Shown here one piece after another: positions 21,061 through 35,835 of a DNA stretch of 64,000 nt. The notes beneath the pieces are model-generated. The model searched no databases. It was not told the DNA's origin and was given only the letters and a program-made list of their open reading frames with translations. Location of the stretch: the NCBI GenBank assembly GCA_905221605.1, contig CAJNDS010002090.1, forward strand, positions 473,545 through 537,544, given 5' to 3'. Source of the DNA: Symbiodinium natans. Taxonomy: Eukaryota > Sar > Dinophyceae > Suessiales > Symbiodiniaceae. The stretch's first letter is position 1. Each line of letters opens with the position of its first letter. The position numbers and the translations under genes were made by a program.

Positions 21061-24000
21061 GCCACAGACGCAGGCAAGGTTTTCGTGGACCGGGGCTACC
21101 GGCTTTCTCGCGGCTCCAAGTTGAGGAAATGCCCAGAAGAGGGCGGGCAAAGCGAGGCAAAATACCTTCAATACATGCTACCTTCGAGTTGGTTACGGTC
21201 AAGGAATTAAGCTCTCATCTGCCGAACATGGGGGGCGGAGCCAGCTGAAGCCAGACAAAGTAATTCCTCGAAGGTTGTGGACCGCAAAGTACCTTCTGAG
21301 CTTAGACTGGTCTTGCAGGTGAGGTGTCGAGTTGCTAAGTTGCAGGGCATCCAGCAGGCACTTGCCTGCGAACCCGAACAATCAACTGGGTGCTGTGCGA
21401 TACAGAGGACCTTTCTTCCACTGCAGCAGCTGCAGGTAGCAGTGTGCCTCCACCAGGTTAGGGGACAAGTGCTTCTCAGAAGTTCAGATTTCTGGGATTC
21501 CTAGATCCAAAGCAGCCGAGGGCTCGCGTTTCTGGATCTGGGACCTCGAAAGGATGGACTAGAGAGCCTGCATAGACAGGCCACCAGAGGCGGCCATCCC
21601 TCAACCTTCGGAATCCTGCGGATGTCTACGGAGCTCCAAGACTGACAACTATGGGCCCCCCCCCAGTGTTTTCTGAACGCCGGGGGCCCGATCCACTTCA
21701 GAACCTTGAGCAAGGCTAATCCTGAGCTCCGGCCGTTTTCTGCGGGCTTGTCCTGCCCTAAGCCGTCCCTTGAGGAGGCTGGCAGGCTGGGCAGGTCAAG
21801 ACTACTGCGCTCGAACAAGAAGATACGACTCCGCAAGAATGGTGCATAAACAAAAGCAGGCAACATAGCAGTGCTCATGCACTCTCTGCTTGCTCAGGGA
21901 AGGTTGCATGCTTGTCTTCACTCTGAGTTCTTCACAAGCCATTGCACTCGCCATGCTGGCAGGCATCCCCCCATTAAGCAGAGCTCTTGCTGAAGACCTT
22001 GCTTTGGGTCCCCTGGAGAAGGATCTCTTGGAGAGGTTCGCAGAGCCTCAACCCTTCCGGCAAGCGGGTCTGACCTGGGGAGCTTTGCCCCAATCTCGGC
22101 AGCTTGTGCATCCATTGTGCGGGCCGTGGTGAGTACTGAGCACCTCAATGCAGGTTCGGCAGCTCAAGATACTCCAGGGACATCTGCGTTTCGCCCGATC
22201 CACGCAGTAGCTCCTGGCGGACGATGTATGTTTCGGAGTTGTTGCAATCCATGTTTTTGGAGTTTAGGGCTAGGCATCAACAAGTAGTACCAAGCAGTTG
22301 CACGGTTGAAAGACCCGTACCACAACCTTTGCCCAATCTTCCCCCCCCCCAAGGTTCCTTCGGCAAGTTTGATGTGCCAGCCATCCGCTGAAGCAACTGT
22401 TGGTTCTCTCGCAACCTGGCTACGGCCGGGAGCAGTGCTTCACAGAGCTTGCCATGTGGCGTTGACAAGGCCACCATCCTTCTAACCCCAACAATACTCT
22501 ATTGCAACCGCTTGCCTCGAACGGCCTAGAACCCTTTTTCACAAGTGACTCGACTGCTGCCTAGAACCCTTTCGCAACCAGGCCTCTGCAGCCTAGGGAA
22601 CCCTTTGCATCCTACGTGAAACCAGAACCCCAAAACCCTAAACTTCCCTAAGCCTTTCGCCCTCTCACCAGAGTTCTTGCCATGGCCCTGAGCCAATTTG
22701 TGAAGTCCAAGGCGCTGCTTTCGAATGTGGTGGCACTCTGCCTGAACTGCCAAGAGCTCGATGGCCTTTGCCCAACGAGTATGCCGCAGCATGTGTGTGT
22801 CTTGTCCATTCGCAAACCACATTTGACAAAAGCCGGAACTGAAATAAGTCGGCAACAGGATCAACTGGGCAACTCATGCAACTAATAAAAGCTCCCCGCG
22901 TGACCTTTTCACCGCACTCAAACAGATGACGCCAAAAGAGCAACATAATGCCACAACATGCAACATCATTTTTCTTGCGTCATCTCATGCTGTTGTGCAT
23001 CTTATATCGCATTCAGGATCCCCTGCCTGGATATTGTGCAGCATCTTCTTGCTCAGGGGACAACTTAGGAAAGGACAACGTGGAAGCCGTAGCACCCTGT
23101 AGGACGTCTTTGCCCTCCCAAGTCTACTTGGGACGAGCTGCACTGGCCGGTCCCCGCAGGAAACCCGCTTTATCCAGGAACTCATCGACGTAGATGGCGC
23201 CGTCGGAATCTTCGTCAACCAAATCTTGGATACAGATGCGCTAACTAAACGCATGAGTGAGGGTGCTCCAACAAGCCACTTCTACTGCAACAAGAGGTGA
23301 GAAGGAAACGATACTCAATGTCGAGTGGTCGAAACTTCCGAAAGCCACAAACCAGAGGATCTGCCTGCAAGTCTCGTGGGGCTTTCTACTCTAGCTTGGC
23401 AAAGTTTCGAGGTTTCCTAAAGTAAAGTTCCAACAGCTGTCATAAGCAAAGGCCCGACATACCAAAACATCCAGGTTCCTGGCCCAGAATGCCCCTCACA
23501 AGCACCCGTCTTAATGGGATGAATAACTATGATTGGTGGAGTTGGGGTGGCTCAGGGCTCAGGACGCAGGCCATGATGCTGAAGAGTCGATCTGCTTGGA
23601 GCTTCCTGGGCTGATCACTGCGTGAATCATTGGCATACTCAGCATGGCAAGTCTCTCTTCCAGCTCGTGAGGCGTCCGGGCTGGAGATGTTGACAGGAAT
23701 ATGAATGGGGGGGTTCATTATCCAGCTTAGGGCGGTTGAAGCCAAGTCTCCTGTTCAGGCCGACTAGTCCAAGCGTTTCCCAGTGAGCCGAGAGATTGCG
23801 ATCCTCCGTGGCTTACGTCGTGCTGGTTCTACGCTGGGCACACGGCAAGTGACACACTATAGGTGAGGACTCGAACGTTTACATTTATTTGAAAGTTTCG
23901 TAATGAGACGCAACACCGCAGATTCTGCGATTCAACAGCTGGCCTTTTCTTCGCGTTGTAGAAAATCGGGCAAAAAGTTGATCTAAAAATGGCGCTTCTT

Positions 24001-26800
24001 GTCAAATGTACTTGCAAGTCAGGTATTCCCTGTTTATTTCATTAATAGGAGACCTGTGCAAAGATCATCTTTGTCCAGAACTGAGGCCCATTGTAAATCG
24101 AAGAATTCCCATTCAAGCCCGAGAATCTCCGATGCATGTGCGCAGACAGTCTGGGATTTTCGATTCGTTTTGCAGAGAAGATCAGAGCGTCCGCAGCGAT
24201 TTCACAGTAATACTCCGGGCATGCGTTAGATATAGATAGTTGTAGTGGTGCTCAACAGCTTCAACATTGCCATTCCAGCCGGCATCTCTGGCATCTCCTC
24301 AATGTACTGCTGAGAACCAAGGATATTCGCTGGAACGAAGGCAAGCCGCCCAAGATCATGATGGCTGATTCGGGCAAACGGATGAGGTTGAGACAGAGGA
24401 CCCCAGCATCTGGCTTTAGGGTAGAGGCTTTCCATGGGTTACCCATGCTTTCTTTTTCCAAGGGTGCCCTGCAAACGCCCGCGTTCGGTTTGCCACATGG
24501 CTTAGTTGCGCTTGGTTTTGGGATTAGTGTGGCTTTCATTTCCTCGTGTCATCCTTATTCCCTTATGAATCCTGCGGCACCCTTCCGCACTTGTTGATGT
24601 TTCCCTTGCGTCTGTTAGGGATTCGTTTGTTTCATCCTCCAATGTCCCTCATTGTTCACACGTTTTTAGTTTGTTGCTTCACTCGTTTATGTTTGTGCTG
24701 TTATTTCATGTCGTCTCTCTCTCTATCTCTTTCTGCGGTAGCCTCTTTGGCTTATTGGTGTGGGTCATGTCGCTGTCGCTTGTCGTGATCATAAATTTTG
24801 CTTCTGGCATCCCAATTGTTCGTATTGGCTTGGTTTCGTTGCGATGCTAATTCAACTTGTTCTTTTCATGGCGGGCTGCCTGAAGGCTGTCCTTGACCTT
24901 TTAAGGACAAGGAAAGCCAAGCATCTCGAGTCGCCCCGTTTAAGGCCAATCCACATTGCAAGCTGCAATCTAGAATGCAGAAAGGTCCAATGGTACTAGT
25001 TACTGACTGCAGCTTAGTACGAAGAGACCTCCTCCAAAGAAACCACTTCCTGCATGCTCACACTGAACCAACCACCTTAACTTAGCACATCCCCGTGTTG
25101 CAAAATCAACTCTACAGGCATTCCTATGCATGACTGATTTGACTACATGCACTCCTCCAGCATGTTGTGCAACTCATCTCGAGTAATGCGCCCGTCCGCG
25201 TTGCCTCGCACATGCCCACATGTCAAAGGACCAGGCCACAGTGCAAGGCAACATCTTCGAAACGTTGTTGAAAGGTTTCGAGTCCACTGTTGGTCTGGCA
25301 GAACTACTTCTGGTACCGAAGACTGCTAAGCTTGTTTGTTGCAGGTTAAAATGTGCGATCTGAATGACCAACTGAGGGAGGCAAGTTGCTGTCGATCTTC
25401 GCGACGAGGTGAATGATTTGCTTTTTGAACCTGGGAAAGATGTGGTGAGGGGCAGGACCAAGTGAAGACACACATTGCCATCTTGCGCCACAAGGCTCGT
25501 CTCAGCTGTAGAACTTTGCCCGCAATGGCCTAGAACCGGTTATGCCCGCCCTCTGCCACACCCGTCACTGCCTTCACAGACCTGAGCTCTGAGGTGCAAG
25601 CGCGATCTGATTCTTCAGCGCTCGTTCGACCTGCGTTGCTAAGGCTGCCAAGTTTGTAAACGACATCCAAAGCCCTAAGCCCGAATTCGACCTCCTCCAG
25701 CAAAGTGGGCAAAACATGGCACCACCAGTCCAGATGCACCCTGAGCCCCTCCACCCTGGACCGCCTGGACCTCAAACACGAATACTGGAGTTTCATCGCA
25801 ACGTCGTTTGCAACATGCCAGTGCTTTGTAAACAATTGGCCAAGGCGCCTGGTATTCTCTCTGGGACTTCTCTGCTTCAAGTGCTCGGTCCACAAAGACG
25901 CCGGTCACGACCTCAACATAGTGTCGTTGGTTTTGTGCTGCTGCCCAACGCGTTCGTGCCCAAGAGCAGGGCAAGCACACGCGCATGACGAGCTCAGGAC
26001 TGGCAGCACTTGAGGAACCTATACATTCGTATGCATTCGGGTTCTGTCCTGGAGCCCTGGAGCTGAGAACATGGCATTCAAGACAGCCAGGTTGGTAAAA
26101 AGCACCTCAATGTGACACGCTTCAAATGCCAAAGCCACATGGTCTTGGGCCATGAGGGGTACTGACCTATTTGGGCAGGTTGGGCCGAGTTCATGTCTGG
26201 GCAGCTCACGCCCTCATAGTCATTGTATACATGCCGTGCCTCCTGAAGACAAACATCTGAGGGCCCTCGATGGCCCTCGTTCGAAATCCCAGCTCTTGCT
26301 GAACTGTGTCACTTCGTGAGCTTTCCTCTTTAGGTCCCAGCTGCAAAGAACATCAGCAGTCCGAAGGGTATCCAACCTGACTGAGCAGAGTTGGAAGAGG
26401 TCGGAAGGCACCTTTTGAAGAACCCTTGGGAACTAAAAGGGGCCCCTTTGGAGTACACAAGGGAACCCTGGAAAGTACCAATTCGGATGCCTTGAGCCAA
26501 AGCAGTCAAGCAGGGGAACATCACTTCAGAACTTGGGAAGAATGATCTGGAGACTGAAGTGAAACCGAAACTCCTCCATGCAACGCTTTGTGAGTCTCTC
26601 AACCCAAACTCCCCAAGCGCTGCTAACACGGCAGGGCACCTACGAGCATGAGGTCCTCCAAAATATTTGCAAAGTCTACGCCGTCGAGCATGACAACGAC
26701 CAGAGTGAAGAAGGACATTCCCTGAAAACAGGTCGCTCGGGATTTAGGGATGGAGTCTGGCTTTAACAGCTCGTTTGCTTTTCTACTGTTGATCAGGTAT
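21061..26800. other. No recognisable gene; T-rich block at 24530-24790
   Basis: Many short frames overlap, with none dominant. The block at 24530-24790 is pyrimidine- and T-rich on plus with a TCTCTCTC run. The hydrophobic frames in it are compositional. CCAGAACCCCAAAACCCTAAAC words lie near 22622. Confidence 0.45.
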
Positions 26801-26808
26801 ACGAGTAC

Positions 26809-26925
26809 TCCCTCCCCCCTCCCCCCCCCCCTCCCCCCCCCCCGTCCCCCCCCCCCCCGTCCCCCCCCCCCCCGTCCCCCCCCCCCCTCCCCCCCCCCCT
26901 CTCCCCCCCCTACCCCTCCCTGCCC
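26809..26925. repeat. Long C-rich tract with GT interruptions
   Basis: Blocks of 8-14 C are separated by T or GT over about 115 bases. The three GT interruptions are spaced 16-17 bases apart. Pro-rich plus and Gly-rich minus frames are artefacts of the tract. Confidence 0.9.
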
Positions 26926-26929
26926 CAGA

Positions 26930-28372
26930 GATACATGCTGCTCATCTCCAGCTTTTCGCTCTACACCCAAAAGTGTCGGGGTTCATTCGGACCGGAGGAC
27001 CGGAACAAATGCCCCCAACGCAGCCCAGAACCTTGATCTGCTGACTGCGGCCCGGGCGACCAGGGATCCAAAGGCTCGCTGGATGCGATCGACCACCGGA
27101 TCATCGCCAGATGACGTCGCGACCTCAAGATCGGCTGAGGGTGTTTGAGGATGTTCCTTTGCATTTTGGAACGGATCATCTTACTAGTCACTAGCCTTCC
27201 CTCCTATGTGGTCTTCGGGCTTTGGCTTTGCGGAAGGCTCCTTTGCCGCCTTTGCTGCCCAGGCACCCAATCCGATGTAAAGGTCATGATGCACACCGCA
27301 AAAACCTTGCTGGGCTGCTTAGGTGCCTCCAACAGTCAAATGACCCGGAGGTGGTTAACTGCGCTCTCTGCTTCATTCTCCTTTCTCACCTCCTGTTACA
27401 GCCATCTCGGCACCCCGCATTCACTGATTTCATGCGCTACGCCTCAAGGTTCAAGCAGGAAAAGCCATGAAGTGAATGAAGCGAGTCCATGTTGGTGACA
27501 ATCAAGCTGCGACGCCAACTAGCTGGGGTGCCCTGGTGTTTCGCCTTGTGCGGAACTTTGTCCCGGCACTTCCTTCAATACTAAACGAAATGGCAGCGCA
27601 AATTGCCCTTCAGGATTCATGTCCCAACAACGATACCTGACCCACACAACAGCAGCACAGGTCTGCCCATGTTTTCAATATGCGCTGAGCCCTTTTGATC
27701 ATGTGCCAGTTTACTTCCATGTGCTAGCGCCAGTCCGAATATGGACAAGCTCCACCCAACAGTACTCACAGATGTCACACAAGGCCAGCGCCAATTCGCC
27801 GAATTCCCGTGATTAGACTCACAGAAATCCTAGTACTCAAACTATTCAAACTCTGTACTTCTCCAAGAGGCATACATGATGATCACAAGCATCACCAACG
27901 CCCAAAGCAGTGAGCTGATGGAGTCAGCAATCATCACCATCCTTAGAATCTCCGAGAATAAGGGTATACTTGAAGGAGATCATAAACCAGGGCTTGGAAC
28001 TTGAAGCCTTTTTTGCCTCCCGCCTAGCTCACCCAGTCGCACTGAACAGAACAATAGTTGCGCATCCCTCTCTCTCTCTCTCTCCCCCACGCATGACCCC
28101 CCCGAAGGGAGGCCGCCCCCAGGGGCGCGTGAATGTCCTGGTCCTGTCTGCGATGGCCCCCTTCTCGTTTTGAGCGGGTGCCCGGCACATTTGGCCCTTC
28201 AGAGGTTGGGGTTCTGCCAGAAGACTCCCCCCACTGTGCCTCTGGAAAAGCGATTTTGACGGGTTGGGGTTCCGACTTCAACGCCAACACCAGGGAAGCA
28301 CACGGTAATACCCCCTAGTCAACAAATGACTTCAACTTTGTCTTCCCCCGCTTCTGTGCACCCATCGAAAAC
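26930..28372. other. No confident gene; strong splice-acceptor-like site at 27364-27401
   Basis: A plus frame (27222-27470) has a protein-like mix. It is crossed by a 37-base pyrimidine-rich tract ending in TTACAG at 27401, which looks like a 3' splice site. A CT dinucleotide run lies at 28068-28085. No recognised domain is present. Confidence 0.3.
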
Positions 28373-30519
28373 TCAGTCGCTGCTAGCCCCGTCATGTGTT
28401 CTCCTTCTCCTGCTATCGTAGTCGTTGTCGCTGCCCCCTTCAGGTAGTGCTCCGTCTCGACGTCGTGGTTCATACCCTTTTCGCATTCGCCAGCTTCGTC
28501 GGACGGGTAGTCGGCGATCATGTCGATGTAGGTCTATCTCCCCCCCCGCCCTTCTTCTTCTTGGTGTGTTTTCCTCCGAGTTCTGCGGCCCCCCACATGA
28601 GGAATATTCCTCCCTAACCTCTCTGTCCTCCGTCTCTGGTTGTTGTGGTTGTGGTGGTGGGTATGGACTCAGGGGATGTGCCGTGTGGTGCCGTGTCGTT
28701 GGGTATGTGGGTGCCTGTGGGTGTGTGGGTGATGGTGGTGCCCAGGGTACGGTGTCAGGCGTGTTTGGTTCCGCCTCTTCCTCGGGGTGCGCCCTGGGGG
28801 AAGGCCTTCCTCCCTCGTGTTGTGTGTCGAGGAGTGTGATTGGTTCTCCCCAGTTTTCTGCAAACCATTCATCCAATGCGTTTGCTGCTTGTGCCGCCAG
28901 GCGCACCTCCTCCTGGACTAGGAAGGGTATGAGTTGTGTAAGGATGTTTTTGGCTCTGATAATGTGTGTCGGCCCTCCTCCAGTCAGTTCTCTGCCCCCG
29001 TGGCTTTCCTGTGCACCTGCCGCCAGGCCTATAACATCCGCCGGGTGGGCCTGGTGTTGTTGGGGGCTTCCCCTTTGTCTTTCTTCTTCTGCTGCTGCTT
29101 CTGCTGCTGCTGCTGCTGCCGTGGTTGCTGCGGGTTGCTGCTGTTGTGGATGGTGTTGTGTCGGTGGTGGCAGCGGTGGTGGTTGTGGTGGTTGGGACCA
29201 CAGTGGAGCCTCGATGACCACCTCATGTGCTTCGGCGGCTTGTTGTGTGAGTGTGAGGGTTTCTCGGAGTAGTTGCTGGATGTGGTGTTGGGATTGCCTG
29301 CTCCTCTTCTCTTCATTGGATGCCCCCTCGCTGGCCTGGTTCATCTGTCCGAGGAGGTGCGTGATTTGCTCCAGGCTTGCCTCCGCCGCTGCTTCCCCTC
29401 CCCCCCATGTTTGCCAGTCATTTACCCGCAGGACCTGGTTCATGCGTCTGGTGCCCCTGATCATGAGCTCTTTGATGACAGCCAGCGTGTGGGTCATTTG
29501 GCTGGTGGGGATATTTGTGTGTGTCCCCAAAAGGTTGTTTAGGAGTTTTGCCGCCTCCTCCCATTCTATTGCCCTGTTTTGGGGGCACTGGCCTTGCTGG
29601 GCGTGGCTGGCCCCTTGTTCGTCCGCTCTGGTGCTTGTGGGACTTCGTGTGGGGGCGGTGCGTGGGGCTTGCTCCTCTGGATGCCGGGTCTTGTTTGCGT
29701 TCTGCCCGGCACCGTCCGTGGCAGGCGGCGGTGGTTTCGCTCCCCCTGCTGGGGTGGTGAGGTGGTCAGTGGTGGCTGCGAGGTCCGTCAGGCATGCATG
29801 TAGGTGGGCTGCCGCGTCTGTCCCGTTGCTGGGGTTGATGTCCGCCAGTGCCATGGCGATGTGGTGCCGTATTCTTTCCTTGGGGGTCATGTCTGCTGTG
29901 TCTTGTGTGGGTGTCGGCGTTGGCGTGTCGGCTCCTCTCTCTGCCCCCTTCGCTTCTGATTGCCGGGCTTTTCTCTTGCCTGTGCTGGAGGGTGTTTTCC
30001 GCTTGTTCGACCCCCTCGGTTGGGGTGCTTTTTGTGCCGCTCGTTTGTTGGCTGTGGGTGGAAGCCGGGGCTTCCGGCTGTTCAGTTGCTGCACCAGGCT
30101 TAGGTGGTCACTCCCCGCGTCTGTCGTTGGCTCGTCGGTGTGGGTTGTGTCAATGGGTGTGGTTGTGGTGATGGTGCTGGTGGTAGGGGCGGTGGAGACG
30201 AGGGTGGTGGTGGTGGAGGTGGAGGTGGTGGTGCTGGAGGCCTCGGCGTCATCGTTGCTCTCTGCTATGGTGCTATGCCATGCGCGGCCATTTGCCCAGT
30301 TCCACCACCAGTTAGTGGGTTGTGTTTGCTGGCTACCTGTGGCAGGTGCCTGCAGCGCTGAAGCGTCCTCCTGTGTGGGGGCTTGTGTGTCTGTCCGCTC
30401 TTGGTGAGTGGTCCACGGCTGCTGCTGTGTCTGGTGCTGCTCCTGCCACGTCTGCTGCTCTGTCTGTGTGCCCTGCCAGTCCCATTCCGTCCACCAGTTG
30501 TGGTACCATTCTTGGGTGT
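28373..30519 (-). CDS. Long Trp/Gln/Thr-rich hypothetical protein, 5' end lost in gap
   Basis: The minus frame is open for about 715 codons from the edge of the assembly gap to a TGA at 28373, so the start is unseen. Reading from the gap, it has a Trp-rich segment (EWYHNWWTEWDWQG), Gln-rich and Thr-rich runs, and a basic segment rich in KR that could be a nuclear signal. Next come two helical stretches with normal composition near 29.4-29.6 and 28.85-29.0 kb, a poly-Ala/Glu run, a Pro-rich stretch, and an Arg-rich C-terminus. The opposite strand is also open for 660 codons, but it is Cys/Val/Trp-rich and unlike a real protein. Trp/Gln-rich N-terminal regions of this sort occur in retroelement-type proteins of dinoflagellates, so a Gag/ORF1-like role is a weak guess. 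The family is not recognised. Confidence 0.5.
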
Positions 30520-30619
30520 NNNNNNNNNNNNNNNNNNNNNNNNNNNNNNNNNNNNNNNNNNNNNNNNNNNNNNNNNNNNNNNNNNNNNNNNNNNNNNNNN
30601 NNNNNNNNNNNNNNNNNNN
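30520..30619. other. Assembly gap (100 N)
   Basis: There are exactly 100 undetermined bases, the usual placeholder for a gap of unknown size. The gap separates the long minus frame from the CA satellite, so reading frames that run across it have no meaning. Confidence 0.99.
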
Positions 30620-30626
30620 AACCCCA

Positions 30627-31890
<1,264 letters not shown>

Positions 31891-34800
31891 AGGGAACATG
31901 TGGGTCCCATTGAGGATGCCGGCACGGCCCAAAGCTTCACCACGCCGAGGCTTCAGCACAAACTAGCAACATCTTGTTGCACTTCGTCTGTCAAATGCCC
32001 CACCCCGTCTCATCTCTGAGTCTCGCACGGTAATCCCGTTGAAAAGCGGGTGCCGGACCTGAACTCACACACTGCCACGGCGGAAACAACGAACACCATT
32101 GAACCTCCAACTCCAAACTCCAGCGGCTCCAGCGTTGCACTGGGGGTCTCAAGGGGAAGACTGGAGGCCTCCACAATGGCAAACGGAGGTCAGAAAGGCA
32201 GGTGCAGGGGTAAACGCAAGAGGCTGGTGCCTTAAGAGACGGAAGGCATTAGGTCGGCCGAAAGCCCCGAAGAAAAGCACATCCCACCGATGGGAACCAA
32301 GTGGCCATGTAAGATACGCTCATCTGTTTCCAGTCGATGTGGAAGAATCTTGTGTCCATCGATCTGGCAAACTCCTGCGCGCTGATGCATGGCGAACTGA
32401 CGTCCGACGACAACTGTGCAAAACATCAACTGTCATCCGTTTTGCAAACTCCACAGCTGACCTGGTCCAGCTGCAGCAGCTTGTTGTTCAGATCAATTTG
32501 GCTCATGCGGATGCGGTCGTAAGGATCCTGGTTGGAGGTATCCAGAAAGCTGCAGAGAGAAAGGAATGTCTATAATTCCTGTGACACTTATAATGCAAAC
32601 AAAAAACGAAACTACAAAGGAGACTGAATGGACTAGGCCGGATCAGACTGTTGAGAGCCGTGAGCAAACAGCGTTGCAAGGGACCCTCTGCAGGCTTCAA
32701 CCAGCGAACGCATCAACATGTGGGATCTGCAGCTGCATCCCTACAGTAGTCTCCTGAGCAACGTCATTTACTGCGTCCGTTGTGCCTTTCTCGGCGACGG
32801 GACTGCTGTCCTGAAAAGCACTTGCAGATGTCACACATGTGTTGGACATCCTTAATTTGTCAGAAACTCAAAACCGTCGGGTGAAGTCAAACCTCATGCC
32901 ATGACAGCTCCACAACGGCGTTACTCTTCACGGTTACCGCTCATACGAACGGACCCTGTACGATACCTCGTTTGTGGCATACAGAAGTACTTAGGGGTCA
33001 AGTTCATAGCTCGATAGGTGCCTTGTCCTTCTGCGCTTTGCATTCGCTCTCCTTCCGGCAGGCACGAGGTGTCAAAATGTGGCACAGCGATTGACATGCA
33101 TAGTGTGAACCTACTGCAGAAGGGGGAGAAACAAGCGCCATAAAACATGGCAGGAACTGTGGGTCCCGGCAACCAGATGCCTGCGACCACCTGTGTAACA
33201 GGAACTGGTCAAGCATAATGCAAAAGCGGAGCGGCTTGCGTAGCTCTGCCACAGCCCCGAACATCTCCCTCCCATCTGTATTGCACAGCTTGTTTTGGAG
33301 AATGCTTTCTCAACCAGATCTTGGCTGAGAGCTTCGCGACGAGTCACGCGTCGCGCCTCCCCTCCTCATGCATCGCCGTTCGTCGCCAGCGAGGATGAGT
33401 GGACGGAACATCCGAATAAGGCAATCCCCTCGAGAGGACTGACTTTAAGCGCGCATGTGAATCCTTGACATTCCTCAATGCCTGCATTCGCAGTCTGTCC
33501 ACCAAAAGCCCCAGAAGACCTTTGCATGAGCTGTACTCCAAGCTCCTGATGTTAATGAACAGGAAGCCTATTCGACCTTTCGAGTATGGCTCATATGAGC
33601 ATGGCATGTACATGCGCAACTCTCGTGCTCATGGTGATGTACAATTCAATGCTATGTGTGTGGGCTCGCCGCGCAGTCCTTCTCACTCCAAGCTTCCAAA
33701 TTCACACTGGTAGAAAGTGCCGCTTTGCAAGACCCTCGGACCAGTCCTCGAAGGCCATGTGCCTCTCTGGCACCTGTGCTTGCGACGCTGCTTCCTTGGT
33801 ACACGCTATGAACCATTGCTTGCACAGGACAGTCTTCAAAACGCGGACAGAAGCAACAAATCACGCGTTACTGTGACCATATCGGCGCCTCACTTGCCTT
33901 CACCGCCTGCAAGCTCCAAGCTACGGTTTCCTTCCGGAATGACATCTCCGCGTCGAGGTGCTGAAGTCATGCATGACTCCATGACATGAATTTAGATTTG
34001 GTGCTGCTTTGCTTGGCTTGATGCTTGAAAAGATGTTTACAGTATCGTGTAGTCATGCCATTGAAGGCGCAGCGGCAAACCTCAATCTCTGGGCCGAAAC
34101 TTCTGAGTAGTTAACCAATGAGCAGGCAAGGCACGCATGCCACGTCATCTGTACCTCTTTCGAGGGCACGTAGTTTGGCCTTGCAGAATCTCGAAGCAAT
34201 CCAAAAGCGCACAGCATGTAGCTTCAAGATGCTTTCCAGGTACGTTCCTGCAGATTCCCCTGCCCGCCCCCAAACTATCCCAGCCCGCCATAATCCATCA
34301 ATGCTCACAAAGCCCCTCACCCCTGGCCTGGAGCTGCAGCATGGACTCCTTGTGCGCGACACTGTGAGTTTGGGCTCTGGCCATTGCGCAGAGGGCTACA
34401 AGGGGTTCTCTGGAACCTCCCTGAAGACTTTACCGTGCATTTGTTGCTTGTCGCACAGATTTCCTGCTGAATTCAGTGGACACCACACATGGGTTCAGGG
34501 CTGGAGCTTCAGGAACTCGAGGGTGCAGGCATCTAAACCTCAATGGCCGCTCCTCGTGCAGGGACCGCAGCCGCTGCAGCATGAAGTCGAACTCAGAGAA
34601 GGTCTCCTCCAAAGACCCCGATGGTTAAGCTTGCAATGCTAAAACGGGTTTGCTTCAAAGACGGGATTGATGGCCTCGTGCCACCTGCCAAATAATCCCT
34701 GCCGTGTGTTGAAGGCTTCAGGCTTTTGAAGAATTTAAGATTTGCGGGTTCAAGTCAGGGTTTTGGGGTTAGGGCCTAACTTCAGGCACGGCTTGGAGGA

Positions 34801-35620
34801 AACCCAAAAGATAGGTCGGAATCAAGCAACGCAGCCACGTCAGAGTATGATGCTGTAGACAAGAGGAGAGACATGTGTACTAAGGGATGTGTTGGGTCGC
34901 GCGTGGTGCTACTGTGCGTGGTGCCTTTTGCTGAGTTTGTTGTAGGGTGGTGTGCACGCTTGCCATGTACCGTATTTTGCGGGGTTGTCCCCATCAGCTG
35001 TTGCTGAGGCCAGAAGGTGCCGTGGCTAGACCTCACTGACTCACAGACCCCACAGCTCTACGAGCAGAACATCCCAGTGCGTCGGAGTCTTTCCTCCAGC
35101 GGCTCTGCAAAGGATGACTCTTTGGGAAACGCCATGACAGAGGCTGCCAGTGGCCGCTGCGCCTTGGAGAGGCCGTCAAGTGTTGTTGGGTCTTCTTACA
35201 GAGAGATGCGGCAAGCATGTCAAGGTCGGTTGCAGGTGGCTAGCGGCTATGGTGGCTTAACCATGGTGCAGAAACAACGAAGTGCCAAATCGCATAATAT
35301 GGTCTCCACCCCCGACAGCCCCCGCCGCCCCTTCCCCGCCCAACCCCCCCCCCCCCCCCTTCCAATGGTTTTAGGGTTTGGCCCCAAGCCCCGACCCAAC
35401 CCCTCAAACACCCAAAGGCAAAACCACCGTACAATACCCCACAGCCACACCACCGGGGGGAGGAAGTAAAACAATCATGACCCGAAAGCCCTAAAGCCTG
35501 CACCCCAATAGTACCTTGCGCTTTGAAACTTTGAGCTTTAAGAAGCATAAGTCCTAAAACCAGAAAAAAAACCCACGAGCCGTATGCCCCACATCCTAAA
35601 ACCAACCCACGGCCGGAGGA
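31891..35620. other. No recognisable gene
   Basis: Frames up to 174 codons (34118-34642, plus) overlap others and contain no recognisable domain. Nothing supports a gene. Confidence 0.45.
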
Positions 35621-35835
35621 GAACCTACGCCCCAAAACCCTAAAACCCTAAACGAAAACCCCCTAAAACCAACCTATACAACCACTGCACAGGGAGGGGC
35701 GGGGGTACCATGCCATGGGGGGGGGGGGATGGGCGGAGCGCCCTAAACCCCTAAACCCCTCAACCCCTCAACCCCTCAACCCCTCAACCCATAAACCCTA
35801 AAACCCTTAACAGTGGGGGGGGGGGGGGGGGGAGG
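35340..35835. repeat. Degenerate CCCTAAA repeats with poly-C/poly-G tracts
   Basis: A poly-C run lies near 35346-35359. CCCTAAAACC words cover 35630-35665. A CCCCTAAACCCCTCAACCCC series, with period 9-10, covers 35740-35805. G runs lie at 35718-35728 and 35815-35832. All telomere-like words here have the C-rich strand on plus. Confidence 0.85.

Noticed and set aside
28425-30407. 660-codon plus-strand frame
   Set aside because: It is antisense to a more protein-like minus frame. Its Cys/Trp/Val/Gly-rich composition is that of a shadow frame.
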